Positions 7,389-15,976 of a stretch of 18,106 nucleotides of DNA are shown piece after piece. Made by a program: the position numbers and the translations under genes. The notes below the pieces were generated by a model. The model ran no database searches, was not told the origin of the DNA, and was given only the letters and a program-made list of their open reading frames with translations. Every line of letters starts with the position of its first letter. Positions within the stretch are counted from its first letter, which is position 1. The stretch is from Enterococcus_E cecorum_B (GTDB lineage: Bacteria > Bacillota > Bacilli > Lactobacillales > Enterococcaceae): the NCBI GenBank assembly GCA_946499615.1, contig CAMMST010000049.1:1-18106 (forward strand), given 5' to 3'.

Positions 7389-9749
7389 TTATATTTTTTC
7401 AATTGGGGCAAAACTAGCTAAAAGTCGTTTAATTCCTTGACCAGTAAAGGCAATATCTAATTCATAATCCCCATTATTTTCATGTACCTTCACCACAGTT
7501 CCAACTCCCCATTTTTTATGATTGACTTTATCACCAGCTTGCCAAGAAACATTTGCTTTTGGTGTAGCCGTATTGGGGAAGGTCTTTTTCGCAATTGTTT
7601 GGTACTGTGGCTTTTGGTAACTAGGACGATTTTGCGTTTGACCATAAGTACGATTACCATAAGTACTGCTTGATTTGGCACTACTTTGATTTTGACGACT
7701 CTTCATAAAATCAGCAGCCGACATTCCTTGACCAAAGGAGGCTTTAAACTCGTCGCCTGATTGTAATTGACGTTTGGCATAGGTACCGATTGGCTCAAGT
7801 AAATCTTCCTCAATCTCATCGACAAAGCGTGAAGGTCGATTAAATTGAGTACGACCATAAATCGTTCGTGAAATCGCATTGGTAATATACAACACTTCTT
7901 CCGCTCGGGTAATTCCTACATAGGCTAAGCGACGTTCTTCTTCCATATCGGCTTCATCATCATTGGCACGCAATAATGGGAATAATCCTTCTTCCATCCC
8001 CACCAAAAAGACAATCGGAAATTCCAATCCTTTTGCTGCATGAAGTGTCATGAGTGTCACTTGACTTGTCTCTTCTTCTAAACTATCAATATCAGACACT
8101 AAAGCCAAATCATTTAAGAATAAACTTAATTTTTCATCCTCTTCTACATTTTCGTATTCCAGTGACTGTGCAAATTGTTGGTCAAATGCTTGGGTAACGG
8201 TTAAGAATTCATTTAAGTTGTCAATTCTGGCATTGGCTTCAATCGTGTTTTCATTTTTCAAAGCTTCTAGATACCCGGTTTTTGCTAAAATTTCTTCCGT
8301 GAGTTCGGTAATCGATAAGTACGATTGCATCTTCGCAAAGCCATCCATCATTTCACCAAACTTCGCTAATTCTTTAGCTGCTTTTCCTGAAACATTGGAT
8401 AAAGCCACACTTTCGCAAGCCTCTAGCATCGACATCCCATGTAGTTGCGCAAAGTCTCGGAATTTTTCCACTGATGTCGCACCAATCCCTCGTTTTGGCA
8501 CATTGACTACACGCGCAAAGCTAATCGAATCTTGCGGGTTAGCAATCATCGCCAAGTAAGCTAAAATATCACGAATTTCTTTACGCTCATAGAATTTTTG
8601 ACCGCCGACCATTTTATAAGGAATGCTTGATTTCAATAACATTTCTTCGACCACACGTGATTGTGCATTGGTTCGATATAAAATAGCAAAGTCGCCATAG
8701 TTTTTCCCTTGTTTTTGGATATGGTCATTGATTTCTTTGACGATAAACTGAGCTTCATGACGTTCATTATCACCACGGTAATATTGGATTTTCTCACCAG
8801 TTTCATTTTCGGTCCAAAGATTTTTCTTTTTACGGTTCACATTGTTTTCGATGACTTGATTGGCCGCTTTTAGAATATTTTTCGTTGAGCGATAATTTTG
8901 TTCCAGTAGTATCACTTGGGCATCAGGGTAATCTTTTTCAAAGTCTAAAATATTTTGCATATCGGCCCCACGCCAACCATAAATACTTTGGTCTGCATCC
9001 CCAACGACACAAATATTTTGAAAGCCACGCGCTAACATATTCACCAATAAATATTGCGCATGGTTGGTGTCTTGGTACTCATCGACATGAATATATTGGA
9101 ATTTGTTTTGATAGTGACGTAGCGTATCTGGTGATTGACGGAATAACTCAATGGTATTCATAATCAAATCATCAAAGTCCATACATTGATTTTCACGCAA
9201 TACATCTTGATAACGGGCATAACACTTAGCCACCGTCTGTTTGAAATAATCGGCCCCTGCTAAACTGGCATAATCATCTGCTGTTTGCATGGCATTTTTC
9301 GCGTTACTAATCGCTGCAAGAATCCCACGCGGCTCATGTTTTTTCGGATCTAGGTTTAACTCTTTAACAATTCGCTTCATCAAGGCAAGCTGTTCTGAAC
9401 TATCTAAAATCGTAAAATTACGCGAATAGCCAATCGTTTCAACTTCTCGGCGTAAAATGCGTACACACATCGAGTGGAATGTTGAAATCCACACACTTTC
9501 AGCTACATCTCCTAATAACTGATGAATACGTTCTTTCATTTCACGAGCGGCCTTATTGGTAAAGGTAATCGCTAAAATATTCCAAGGATTTACGAAACAT
9601 TCTTCAATTAAATAAGCCACGCGATGAGTCAACACCCGTGTCTTCCCACTTCCTGCACCAGCCATTAATAATAGTGGGCCTTGAGTAGTCGTCACGGCTT
9701 GGCTCTGACGTGGATTCATTCCATTAAGTAACGGGCTATTTACTGACAT
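7389..9749 (-). CDS. pcrA: ATP-dependent 3'-5' DNA helicase PcrA
   Basis: The 786-residue UvrD/Rep-family superfamily 1A helicase unwinds DNA in repair, removes RecA filaments and helps at stalled RNA polymerase. Walker A GAGSGKT is at residues 31-37, the DExx motif is DEYQD at 223-227, and motif VI is the block around YVGITRAEE. The C-terminal Tudor-like domain (from about AGDKVNHKKWGVGTV) contacts RNA polymerase in relatives, and it is joined by a Gln/Ser/Tyr-rich low-complexity linker. The start at 9749 (MSVNSPLLNGMN) is preferred because AAAAGGA lies eight bases before it and the N-terminus matches the family. In-frame ATGs at 9758 and 9767 have poorer sites. It precedes ligA by 15 bases. 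Confidence 0.97.
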   Translation of the reverse strand: MSVNSPLLNGMNPRQSQAVTTTQGPLLLMAGAGSGKTRVLTHRVAYLIEECFVNPWNILAITFTNKAAREMKERIHQLLGDVAESVWISTFHSMCVRILRREVETIGYSRNFTILDSSEQLALMKRIVKELNLDPKKHEPRGILAAISNAKNAMQTADDYASLAGADYFKQTVAKCYARYQDVLRENQCMDFDDLIMNTIELFRQSPDTLRHYQNKFQYIHVDEYQDTNHAQYLLVNMLARGFQNICVVGDADQSIYGWRGADMQNILDFEKDYPDAQVILLEQNYRSTKNILKAANQVIENNVNRKKKNLWTENETGEKIQYYRGDNERHEAQFIVKEINDHIQKQGKNYGDFAILYRTNAQSRVVEEMLLKSSIPYKMVGGQKFYERKEIRDILAYLAMIANPQDSISFARVVNVPKRGIGATSVEKFRDFAQLHGMSMLEACESVALSNVSGKAAKELAKFGEMMDGFAKMQSYLSITELTEEILAKTGYLEALKNENTIEANARIDNLNEFLTVTQAFDQQFAQSLEYENVEEDEKLSLFLNDLALVSDIDSLEEETSQVTLMTLHAAKGLEFPIVFLVGMEEGLFPLLRANDDEADMEEERRLAYVGITRAEEVLYITNAISRTIYGRTQFNRPSRFVDEIEEDLLEPIGTYAKRQLQSGDEFKASFGQGMSAADFMKSRQNQSSAKSSSTYGNRTYGQTQNRPSYQKPQYQTIAKKTFPNTATPKANVSWQAGDKVNHKKWGVGTVVKVHENNGDYELDIAFTGQGIKRLLASFAPIEKI

Positions 9750-9757
9750 TGACAACA

Positions 9758-9764
9758 TCCTTTT
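9758..9764 (-). promoter_or_regulatory. pcrA: Ribosome binding site that fixes the pcrA start
   Basis: AAAAGGA on the minus strand lies eight bases upstream of the ATG at 9749. The upstream in-frame ATG codons at 9758 and 9767 overlap this site or precede it, so they are unlikely starts. Confidence 0.7.
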
Positions 9765-9785
9765 CATTTAGTTTCAATCTTTTTC

Positions 9786-9814
9786 ATTATACCACGAATG
9801 CACGTTCTATTAAA
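9786..9814 (-). promoter_or_regulatory. pcrA-ligA promoter (extended -10)
   Basis: On the minus strand TGGTATAAT gives a perfect TATAAT (9786-9791) with a TGn extension. Seventeen bases further upstream, TTTAAT (9809-9814) is a weak -35. The transcript would start about 30 bases before the pcrA start codon. The spacer contains the LexA-like palindrome listed separately. Confidence 0.75.
9795..9808. promoter_or_regulatory. Candidate LexA (SOS) operator in the pcrA promoter
   Basis: The plus strand reads CGAATGCACGTTCT. Against the Firmicute LexA box CGAAC-RNRY-GTTCG it differs at two positions (T for C at position 5, T for G at position 14). It sits exactly between the -35 and -10 of the pcrA promoter, where a repressor would block RNA polymerase. 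This is a match by eye; binding is inferred. Confidence 0.5.
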
Positions 9815-9825
9815 TGCGAACACAC

Positions 9826-9853
9826 AAAAAAGCCCACGAATTTTTAGTGGGCT
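9826..9853 (-). terminator. Rho-independent terminator between the accessory operon and pcrA
   Basis: On the minus strand AGCCCAC (9847-9853) pairs perfectly with GTGGGCT (9831-9837) across a nine-base loop and is followed at once by a T-run (9826-9830). It should stop transcripts of the restriction-modification operon before the pcrA promoter. Confidence 0.9.
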
Positions 9854-9874
9854 AGGATAAATAATAAAAGTCAT

Positions 9875-9917
9875 AAAGTTTGCACCCAAAACTGTATACT
9901 TTTGGGTGCAAGACTTT
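9875..9917. repeat. Long inverted repeat just downstream of the SNF2-like gene
   Basis: TTGCACCCAAAA (9880-9891) is a perfect inverted match to TTTTGGGTGCAA (9900-9911), with the eight-base loop CTGTATAC. The pairing extends outward by AAAGT (9875-9879) with ACTTT (9913-9917) after one bulged G. That makes a 17-base-pair hairpin beginning nine bases after the stop codon at 9927. The bases after it on the minus strand are T-rich but broken, so it may be a weak first terminator or an RNA 3'-end stabiliser. It could also be a scar of a mobile element, but no element was recognised. Confidence 0.8.
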
Positions 9918-9926
9918 AAAAAATTA

Positions 9927-11774
9927 CTACATCACAATATTCTTTATTTCTTCTAAGTAATCATCTGGAACTTCTGGAACAAGCAAATTACCCTCTATTG
10001 CATCCATCATAATTTTTTCTTTTTCTTTCAATCTATTATATACTTGTTGGTCAATCACTCCTCCATGTGCTTTGTCGCCTTCTGTCATTAAATAATAATA
10101 CCGAGTATACTGGTTTTTAGGTAATCCTAGCCGATGAATTCTATCTCGTGATTGTAACATAAAAGTCAAGTTAAAATTGTATTCAAAATATATTGCATCA
10201 TGAACATTTTTATGCAATGAAACAGACTCACCTAAAGTCGCCGGATTTGAAATAAGCACTTGAGTACTACCGTTCTTAAAGGCATCTATGATTGTCTCGC
10301 GTTCACCCTTGGGAGTTTCACCATAAACTAAATACGAATCTATTCCTAAAAATTCTAATTTTGATTGTATTTTGTGCATTGTATCAACGAAAAGGCCCCA
10401 AACAAGCACTTTTTTACCTTCTGAAACAAGCTTCTGGATTAATTCTATTCCTTTTACGAACTTAGTTGTTTCTATGTCATCTACATCTAATTCCGAATAT
10501 GTTTTTTCCTTAAATAACTTTTTTTCAAAATTATCATACGCTTTTTCAATACTGTCCACTTCATCAGATAGTAATCCAATACTCTTATAGTCAATCGCTT
10601 TTTTTAACAAGGAAGGATTTGTAGAGATTTGTAATAAACGAATATACCTAGAAAGTGCATTGTTTTCCATTTCATAAATTAATTTAGCTAATTGTATTTG
10701 TGTTTCGTCAGGTGAAAATTTTAATATTATATCATCTTCAGCATCTGGAACGCCTAAGTCCTTTTTATTAGTACGCCAATAAAATGGTTGCAATTTTTCA
10801 TTTATTTCTTCACTATCAATATAATTGAGTTCCCCAATCTGCCATCCAAAGAAAGCTGGATACTCTTTGTCATATAGAATATGCAAGAAATTATAAATAT
10901 CCACATACGAATTTGGTATAGGAGTACCCGTTAATACATATCGATAATGGGACTTCTTACCTAAAAGTAAGGCATTTTGCGCATATTGACCAATTGGATT
11001 CTTTATTCTATGAACTTCATCAAATACTATCATAACTTTATCATCAATAAGCTCATTTAATACTTCCAATTTCCATCCCCTCAATGATTCGTAGTTTATT
11101 TGTACAACATTTGAAATTCCCCAATCAAATCTTACATCACTCGGCGCATGATAATCTTTTAAGTTCATATAATGAAGCTTGCGTTTTGAACCAAAAACTT
11201 CTGTAAATTCACTTTGCCATGCCCCAAAAGCATTTATTGGTGAAATAATAATTATTTTTTCAACTTTTGAAACTTCATTTGACGATAAATATGCAAAAGT
11301 CCCATACATCATTGCTGTCTTTCCAGCACCAGGGACACTAAAATTTGCTGCGCGTTTCATAACAGATAAGTAAAAACTTGCATGTTGTTGGATATCAACT
11401 AACGGTCTCTCAATTTGATTATCGACTATTTTCATAAAGTCGATAAATTCCTGACCCCATCTAGTATCATTATTTTTAATTGTTATCCCTGCTGTCTTAT
11501 GTTCATTGATTGCATATCTTTCATTTTCAATAACGTTATGCGCTTCTTCAGAAAATTTTATCTTTATACCTAACTTATTAGAGATTTTATTACACAACTC
11601 ATCAATTTGAACATAGGTGATATCTTCTTTGAGATTAAGTTTAACTAAGTTGGAGAAGAACGAATTATACATCTGTAAAATTCTAACCGCCTTTTTAGTT
11701 TTCAATATCCCCTCATCGTTATCGGTTAGTTGAAACCTTCCTTCTTTATAAACTATTTCAGGATTGTTGCTCAT
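9927..11774 (-). CDS. SNF2-type superfamily 2 helicase/translocase in the type III R-M operon
   Basis: The 615-residue protein has SNF2-like superfamily 2 motifs: Walker A PGAGKT at residues 148-153, DEVH at 252-255 followed by RIKNP, motif III LTGTPIPNS, a second RecA lobe with a motif V region (ISNPATLGESVSL), and motif VI QSRDRIHRLG from residue 541. SNF2 proteins usually translocate on duplex DNA and displace bound proteins without strand separation. The first 130 residues are unrecognised. No nuclease or methyltransferase motif is seen. The ATG lies inside the end of the ParB-like gene (17-base overlap), with GAGG nine bases upstream. This suggests the two act together, perhaps with the translocase moving or remodelling DNA bound by the ParB-like protein. 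DISARM DrmD is another defence SNF2 protein, but no other DISARM genes are present. Confidence 0.88.
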   Translation of the reverse strand: MSNNPEIVYKEGRFQLTDNDEGILKTKKAVRILQMYNSFFSNLVKLNLKEDITYVQIDELCNKISNKLGIKIKFSEEAHNVIENERYAINEHKTAGITIKNNDTRWGQEFIDFMKIVDNQIERPLVDIQQHASFYLSVMKRAANFSVPGAGKTAMMYGTFAYLSSNEVSKVEKIIIISPINAFGAWQSEFTEVFGSKRKLHYMNLKDYHAPSDVRFDWGISNVVQINYESLRGWKLEVLNELIDDKVMIVFDEVHRIKNPIGQYAQNALLLGKKSHYRYVLTGTPIPNSYVDIYNFLHILYDKEYPAFFGWQIGELNYIDSEEINEKLQPFYWRTNKKDLGVPDAEDDIILKFSPDETQIQLAKLIYEMENNALSRYIRLLQISTNPSLLKKAIDYKSIGLLSDEVDSIEKAYDNFEKKLFKEKTYSELDVDDIETTKFVKGIELIQKLVSEGKKVLVWGLFVDTMHKIQSKLEFLGIDSYLVYGETPKGERETIIDAFKNGSTQVLISNPATLGESVSLHKNVHDAIYFEYNFNLTFMLQSRDRIHRLGLPKNQYTRYYYLMTEGDKAHGGVIDQQVYNRLKEKEKIMMDAIEGNLLVPEVPDDYLEEIKNIVM

Positions 11775-13044
11775 CTTGGTATACCTCGATTAAATCTTGA
11801 CTTGTTATATGAAGCGAGATCATCATTTTTGTTAATTTTTCAAGCTGTTCACTACTGAAATCGGAATATTTTAACTTTCCAGATAATCCGTTATATTTTT
11901 TTAAGTCCTCTAATAAAGTTACTGATTTTTCTATATCATTTAAAAAGTTCTCTACATTTTTACCTCTATTTTCTCGATTAACAATTTTATTGTATGTATC
12001 ATTAATCTTCCTAAATTCAGGATTTGATTTATTCAATACCTTACGAAATTCTATTACATCTTCTATGGGTTCTTCTTCAAGTTTATCTCTAAAATCATTA
12101 ATTGTGTCCTCAATTTCGTTATTAAATTCGTTATTTACTTTTGTTTTTGCAATATCATTTTGATAATCACGCATGATACGGACAATGTCACCACCAGTTT
12201 GTAAATTCTTACATAACAAGGTGAATGCAGTTAATTTATTCTGTTCATATACAGGTCCTTTATCTGGATATGTTTTCTTATAATATTTTGCAAGTTCAGA
12301 AATAGCATTATATAATTTTGCATCTTTAACTATAAAATATGCTTCTGATTGAGCGTTTATAAATTGTAAGAAATCTTGTATCAGATATATTGTCTCTATA
12401 GCCAATCTTACTGTAGAAACTTCTAAATTTGATTCTCGCGCATAATCCGTTTCAGTCATTAATTTATCTATTACTACGGTTTGAAAAATATCAACTGCAA
12501 GGTCAACAGGATCATATGGTACTTTTTCTTCAACCCCCATTTGTATTGCTAGTTCTAATTTCTTAATCTTTTCTCGATAAACTTTTTCATTATACGAAAA
12601 AGGTAAGATAACAGCTTCAAAATAATGTGTTTCGCCAGTTTCTTGTTGAATTTGTCTGAGTGCGGTAAATCTTCTATTACCATCAATAATGCGTCCGTCT
12701 TGAAGTACATACCCGTATACTTGTTGTCCATTTTTTTGAATCGATTTTTTTGTCTGAACTAATTTATTATGATTATCTTCATCAATTAATTTTGCAAACA
12801 AATTATTATAATTAGGATTAATTTCATCTGTAACAGGTTCTAATAGTTCATTATTTCTTCTCATCTGTGAAGCAATTCTACCATTTTCGTTATTAAAGTA
12901 TAGATATTTAAGCGGGATTCGATATACATCTAATACACTTTCAGCTATACCATGCACAGTGGTTGGTAATTTAGGTTTTGCTCCCGTTTTTTCAATTTCA
13001 CCCTTCTTAACGAGTTCCAATAAATTATTTTTCATTTTTATCAA
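11758..13044 (-). CDS. ParB-family protein (ParB/Srx fold plus helix-turn-helix) in a defence operon
   Basis: The 428-residue protein resembles ParB/Spo0J. The stretch KSIQKNG then DGRIIDGNRRFTALR (117-130) matches ParB box II, whose Gly-x-Arg-Arg contacts the CTP phosphates. VPYDPVDLA (175-183) resembles the box III LNPxEEA segment. TETDYARESNLEVSTVRLAIE (about 197-217) lines up with the ParB helix-turn-helix. The ENIQR part of box III appears degenerate (LAIQM). Residues 300-428 are charged and helical, unlike the short ParB dimerisation domain. By inference it is a DNA-loading clamp or adaptor. It overlaps res by 20 bases and the SNF2-like gene by 17. The start is uncertain: TTG at 13044 has GAGG seven bases upstream, while ATG at 13035 has only AAGG at twelve. 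Confidence 0.82.
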   Translation of the reverse strand: MIKMKNNLLELVKKGEIEKTGAKPKLPTTVHGIAESVLDVYRIPLKYLYFNNENGRIASQMRRNNELLEPVTDEINPNYNNLFAKLIDEDNHNKLVQTKKSIQKNGQQVYGYVLQDGRIIDGNRRFTALRQIQQETGETHYFEAVILPFSYNEKVYREKIKKLELAIQMGVEEKVPYDPVDLAVDIFQTVVIDKLMTETDYARESNLEVSTVRLAIETIYLIQDFLQFINAQSEAYFIVKDAKLYNAISELAKYYKKTYPDKGPVYEQNKLTAFTLLCKNLQTGGDIVRIMRDYQNDIAKTKVNNEFNNEIEDTINDFRDKLEEEPIEDVIEFRKVLNKSNPEFRKINDTYNKIVNRENRGKNVENFLNDIEKSVTLLEDLKKYNGLSGKLKYSDFSSEQLEKLTKMMISLHITSQDLIEVYQDEQQS

Positions 13045-15964
13045 CTACCTTCCTCAATCTACTCCGAACATCATTTAAACTACTTGCTTCTTGATATTCA
13101 ACGCCAATAGATTTTAATCGATCAAAAAACTTATGTTGAATTTCTATTATCTGTTGATCACTTATTCTCTTTCCAGAACCCTCAGCTTTTGTTTCAATTA
13201 GTAGATAGATATGTGAACCATCCTCTTTTTCAACTAAATAAACAAAATCAGGTGTAGTACTACCTCCCATGTATTTAGGAATTTGAATTGCTTTTTTTGG
13301 TAATTTTCCAAAGGCAATTACTTCTTTAGGATATTGATATTTCAGTAACTCTCTTTCTGGACTAACCGAATCATATCTAATAGGTGGAAATTCATATAAT
13401 TGTCGATTATCATTCTCATTCACACCAAAATCTTCATTAACACCAATTAATGTTGCAAGTACATCATCTTTAAACTCATTTTGATTCACATCAAAAATAG
13501 AAGTACTCGCCTGAAAATCTAATGCTTCATAATGATAACTTTGAGAATATCTTCGCTCAAAACGTTCCTTAAAATCTCTCACAACATTTGAAAGAGTTAA
13601 TTCATTTAAATAGTCACAATCACCATCTAATTGATTTTTTAAAACACAAAATAATTGCTGATGAATTAAGCTTGGTGATACTTTTATTTGTCTCGCTATC
13701 ATAGAAATGAACTTACCATATTTCATTCCTTTTACTCTTCTTGTGGCATATTGTTCTGTTTTTTCTTCTCTAACAGTTATTTTTTTCGATTCAACATCCA
13801 TTTGAATTTCATTCTTTATAATATCCATCTCATAGTACGAGAAATTGTCCAGATTATTAAATACTTCTTCCAATAAAAATGAAATATTTTCTTCAGTCAT
13901 TTCATCAAATACCAACATATACCGTTTAGACAGTTCTTGCCATAATCCGGTCATTTTATGCCAGTTTTCTTTGTTTAATTTAACTCTTTGCTTCGACTTA
14001 GGGCCGCCATTTGTAATCTTATCTTTTCTAACCACATGGTCATCTTGAATTGCAGGAAATAGTTCGAGCAATTTGTCAAATCCACCATTTTTAAAATCAT
14101 TATTTCTTTTAATAATATCCATGTCATCCAAATATTCTAACAAGCTCTCTGCATTGTAATCAGGATATTTCGAAATGATAGATGTTATCATATCATTTGT
14201 TAGTGTCTCATGATTTAATTGCATTTTCACATCAGAATTGACTTCTGAAGTTAATCTTTCTGCAAAATCTTTTTCATCATATCCGATAAAAAAACTCAAT
14301 CTGCTTGATAGTTCGTCCTGTAATAATCGATGTCCATTTTCATCAACAGGTAACCTTAATCCGCGACCAACTTCTTGAATCTTTGAATTCTCACTGCCAG
14401 AAGTACGTAATTTAGCAATGACAAATACATTAGGATTATCCCAACCTTCTCTTAAAGTCCATTTTGAAAACAAAAATCTTCGCGTTTGCCATTTCCCATA
14501 TTCATCTTTAAATGACAATAATTTTTCCTTATTTTTTAGAATATCATCAACTTCTGCTTGAATAGCTTCATCGCCTGTTCCTCTATCTTCACCGAAATAA
14601 CCTGCATGTACATTTTCTTCAATTTCACTGAGAGTAGCCTGTAAAAATTCAAGGTACTCTTTTTCTCTAGGTTTAATCTTCATATGGTATTCTCTAATTA
14701 AGGACTGTAGTTTTTCTTTCAATATTCTTTCAAAAATCTTTTTTAACCAACCATCTTTATCGCGATATGATTTAATTGAGTCAATAAAAAATAAAGATAA
14801 AGTCTTTACTTTTGGTTGATACGGTGTTTCACGCATAAAATTCGCAATTTCAACTTCGAAGTGCTTTTCAATAGCGTCGCGAATAATCATTTCTTGGTAA
14901 GAATTAGTCATTGTAGCAGGTAAAAATACCATTCCTTTATCCAGCTCTAATCCATTAGATAAGGTTTTAGCTCCTTCATAGGTAATATCGCCCTCAAATC
15001 CTAAATCATCGCCTTTTGAAATAACATATTTTGCATCTTTATGTTTGAGTACTAACTCTTTATTCGTGACAGATTCCACAACATACCGCTCTTTGGCTTC
15101 TTCCTCTGTTACATTTGGATAATAAATATCAATTCCTTTAACCAATCCATCATTAAAAGCAGATACTGCATTTAAATTAAATTGCGGTTGTTCGCGATAG
15201 TAATCTTTTATAATTTTAGTATTCTTTCCTTTACCTATTTTCTTATCCGGAAAAGTTGCACCAAATCTAATAATCAATTGAGGCAAAGTATTCTCAATTG
15301 ATTTATAATATTTACCCTCACGCGGAAATCTATGGGGTTCATCTATGATAACTATAGGACGAGTTGCTTGAATAGCATCTAATGGTCTAGTAAATCCTGA
15401 AAGCAATGTTTGATTAAAGCGATCTTTTCCAGCATTTTTACCACTTGAATATATTCCCTTCATATTATCTGAATTTAACATTGAAGAATTGATTAATAAT
15501 ACATGTATAGTATTTGAATTTATACGATCACCTTCAATAAATTCAACTAAATGAGCTGGTAACAAGCCTTTTTTACTATTGAAATCACCTGCATTAATGA
15601 CACTCAGATTTATTGATGTATTTTCATAAAACTGTGAAAAATGTTGTCTTGCATAATCAGCTTGAATAAAATTTTTCCATCCTTCTTTTATTGCCGGACT
15701 AGGTACAACTACAATAAATTTAAATAATCCATATTTTTTATGAAGTTCATACATTGTCCTAACACCAACATACGTCTTTCCTGTACCTGTTTCCATTTTT
15801 ATATCAATATATGCTTTTTCATTACCTCTTGAGTTTACAATTGGATTAGCATAAACGAAATCTTTATCTGGATCTGTGGTTACTTCATTTATTCCATAAA
15901 ATGCGGAGTCAATTGCATCAAGAGCTTCCTTTTGATGAGCAAGTTCCTCTAATAATATCTTCAT
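13025..15964 (-). CDS. res: Type III restriction enzyme, Res (helicase-endonuclease) subunit
   Basis: The 979-residue ATP-dependent nuclease partners with Mod and cuts near two oppositely oriented unmethylated sites. It has superfamily 2 helicase motifs: METGTGKT (57-64), DEPH (208-211), GATF (motif III region) and QEVGRGLRLP (530-539). The C-terminal PD-(D/E)xK nuclease is visible as TPDF (Asp906) with ETK (Glu924, Lys926). All active-site residues are present, so the enzyme looks intact, at the usual family length. The ATG at 15964 is chosen because GGGAG lies seven bases upstream. A TTG two codons earlier would be too close to that site. The gene starts 11 bases after mod ends. The protein is inactive without Mod in known systems. 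Confidence 0.95.
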   Translation of the reverse strand: MKILLEELAHQKEALDAIDSAFYGINEVTTDPDKDFVYANPIVNSRGNEKAYIDIKMETGTGKTYVGVRTMYELHKKYGLFKFIVVVPSPAIKEGWKNFIQADYARQHFSQFYENTSINLSVINAGDFNSKKGLLPAHLVEFIEGDRINSNTIHVLLINSSMLNSDNMKGIYSSGKNAGKDRFNQTLLSGFTRPLDAIQATRPIVIIDEPHRFPREGKYYKSIENTLPQLIIRFGATFPDKKIGKGKNTKIIKDYYREQPQFNLNAVSAFNDGLVKGIDIYYPNVTEEEAKERYVVESVTNKELVLKHKDAKYVISKGDDLGFEGDITYEGAKTLSNGLELDKGMVFLPATMTNSYQEMIIRDAIEKHFEVEIANFMRETPYQPKVKTLSLFFIDSIKSYRDKDGWLKKIFERILKEKLQSLIREYHMKIKPREKEYLEFLQATLSEIEENVHAGYFGEDRGTGDEAIQAEVDDILKNKEKLLSFKDEYGKWQTRRFLFSKWTLREGWDNPNVFVIAKLRTSGSENSKIQEVGRGLRLPVDENGHRLLQDELSSRLSFFIGYDEKDFAERLTSEVNSDVKMQLNHETLTNDMITSIISKYPDYNAESLLEYLDDMDIIKRNNDFKNGGFDKLLELFPAIQDDHVVRKDKITNGGPKSKQRVKLNKENWHKMTGLWQELSKRYMLVFDEMTEENISFLLEEVFNNLDNFSYYEMDIIKNEIQMDVESKKITVREEKTEQYATRRVKGMKYGKFISMIARQIKVSPSLIHQQLFCVLKNQLDGDCDYLNELTLSNVVRDFKERFERRYSQSYHYEALDFQASTSIFDVNQNEFKDDVLATLIGVNEDFGVNENDNRQLYEFPPIRYDSVSPERELLKYQYPKEVIAFGKLPKKAIQIPKYMGGSTTPDFVYLVEKEDGSHIYLLIETKAEGSGKRISDQQIIEIQHKFFDRLKSIGVEYQEASSLNDVRSRLRKVVDKNEK
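13048..13055 (-). promoter_or_regulatory. Double ribosome binding site before the ParB-like gene
   Basis: GAGGAAGG on the minus strand, inside the res coding end, offers GAGG seven bases before TTG 13044 and AAGG twelve bases before ATG 13035. This is why the start is ambiguous. The TTG is slightly preferred on spacing. Confidence 0.5.
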
Positions 15965-15971
15965 TTTCAAA

Positions 15972-15976
15972 CTCCC
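15972..15976 (-). promoter_or_regulatory. res: Ribosome binding site of res overlapping the mod stop
   Basis: GGGAG shares a base with the mod TAG stop codon and lies seven bases before the ATG at 15964. This decides the start and points to coupled translation of Mod and Res. Confidence 0.75.

Noticed and set aside
7490..7681. Second minus-strand frame inside pcrA
   Set aside because: It lies within the intact Gln/Ser/Tyr-rich linker and C-terminal domain of PcrA in another frame, with no independent support.
9875..9917. Ends of an insertion sequence
   Set aside because: The two arms face each other across only eight bases, no transposase or target-site duplication is visible, and no copy was noticed at the other end of the accessory operon.
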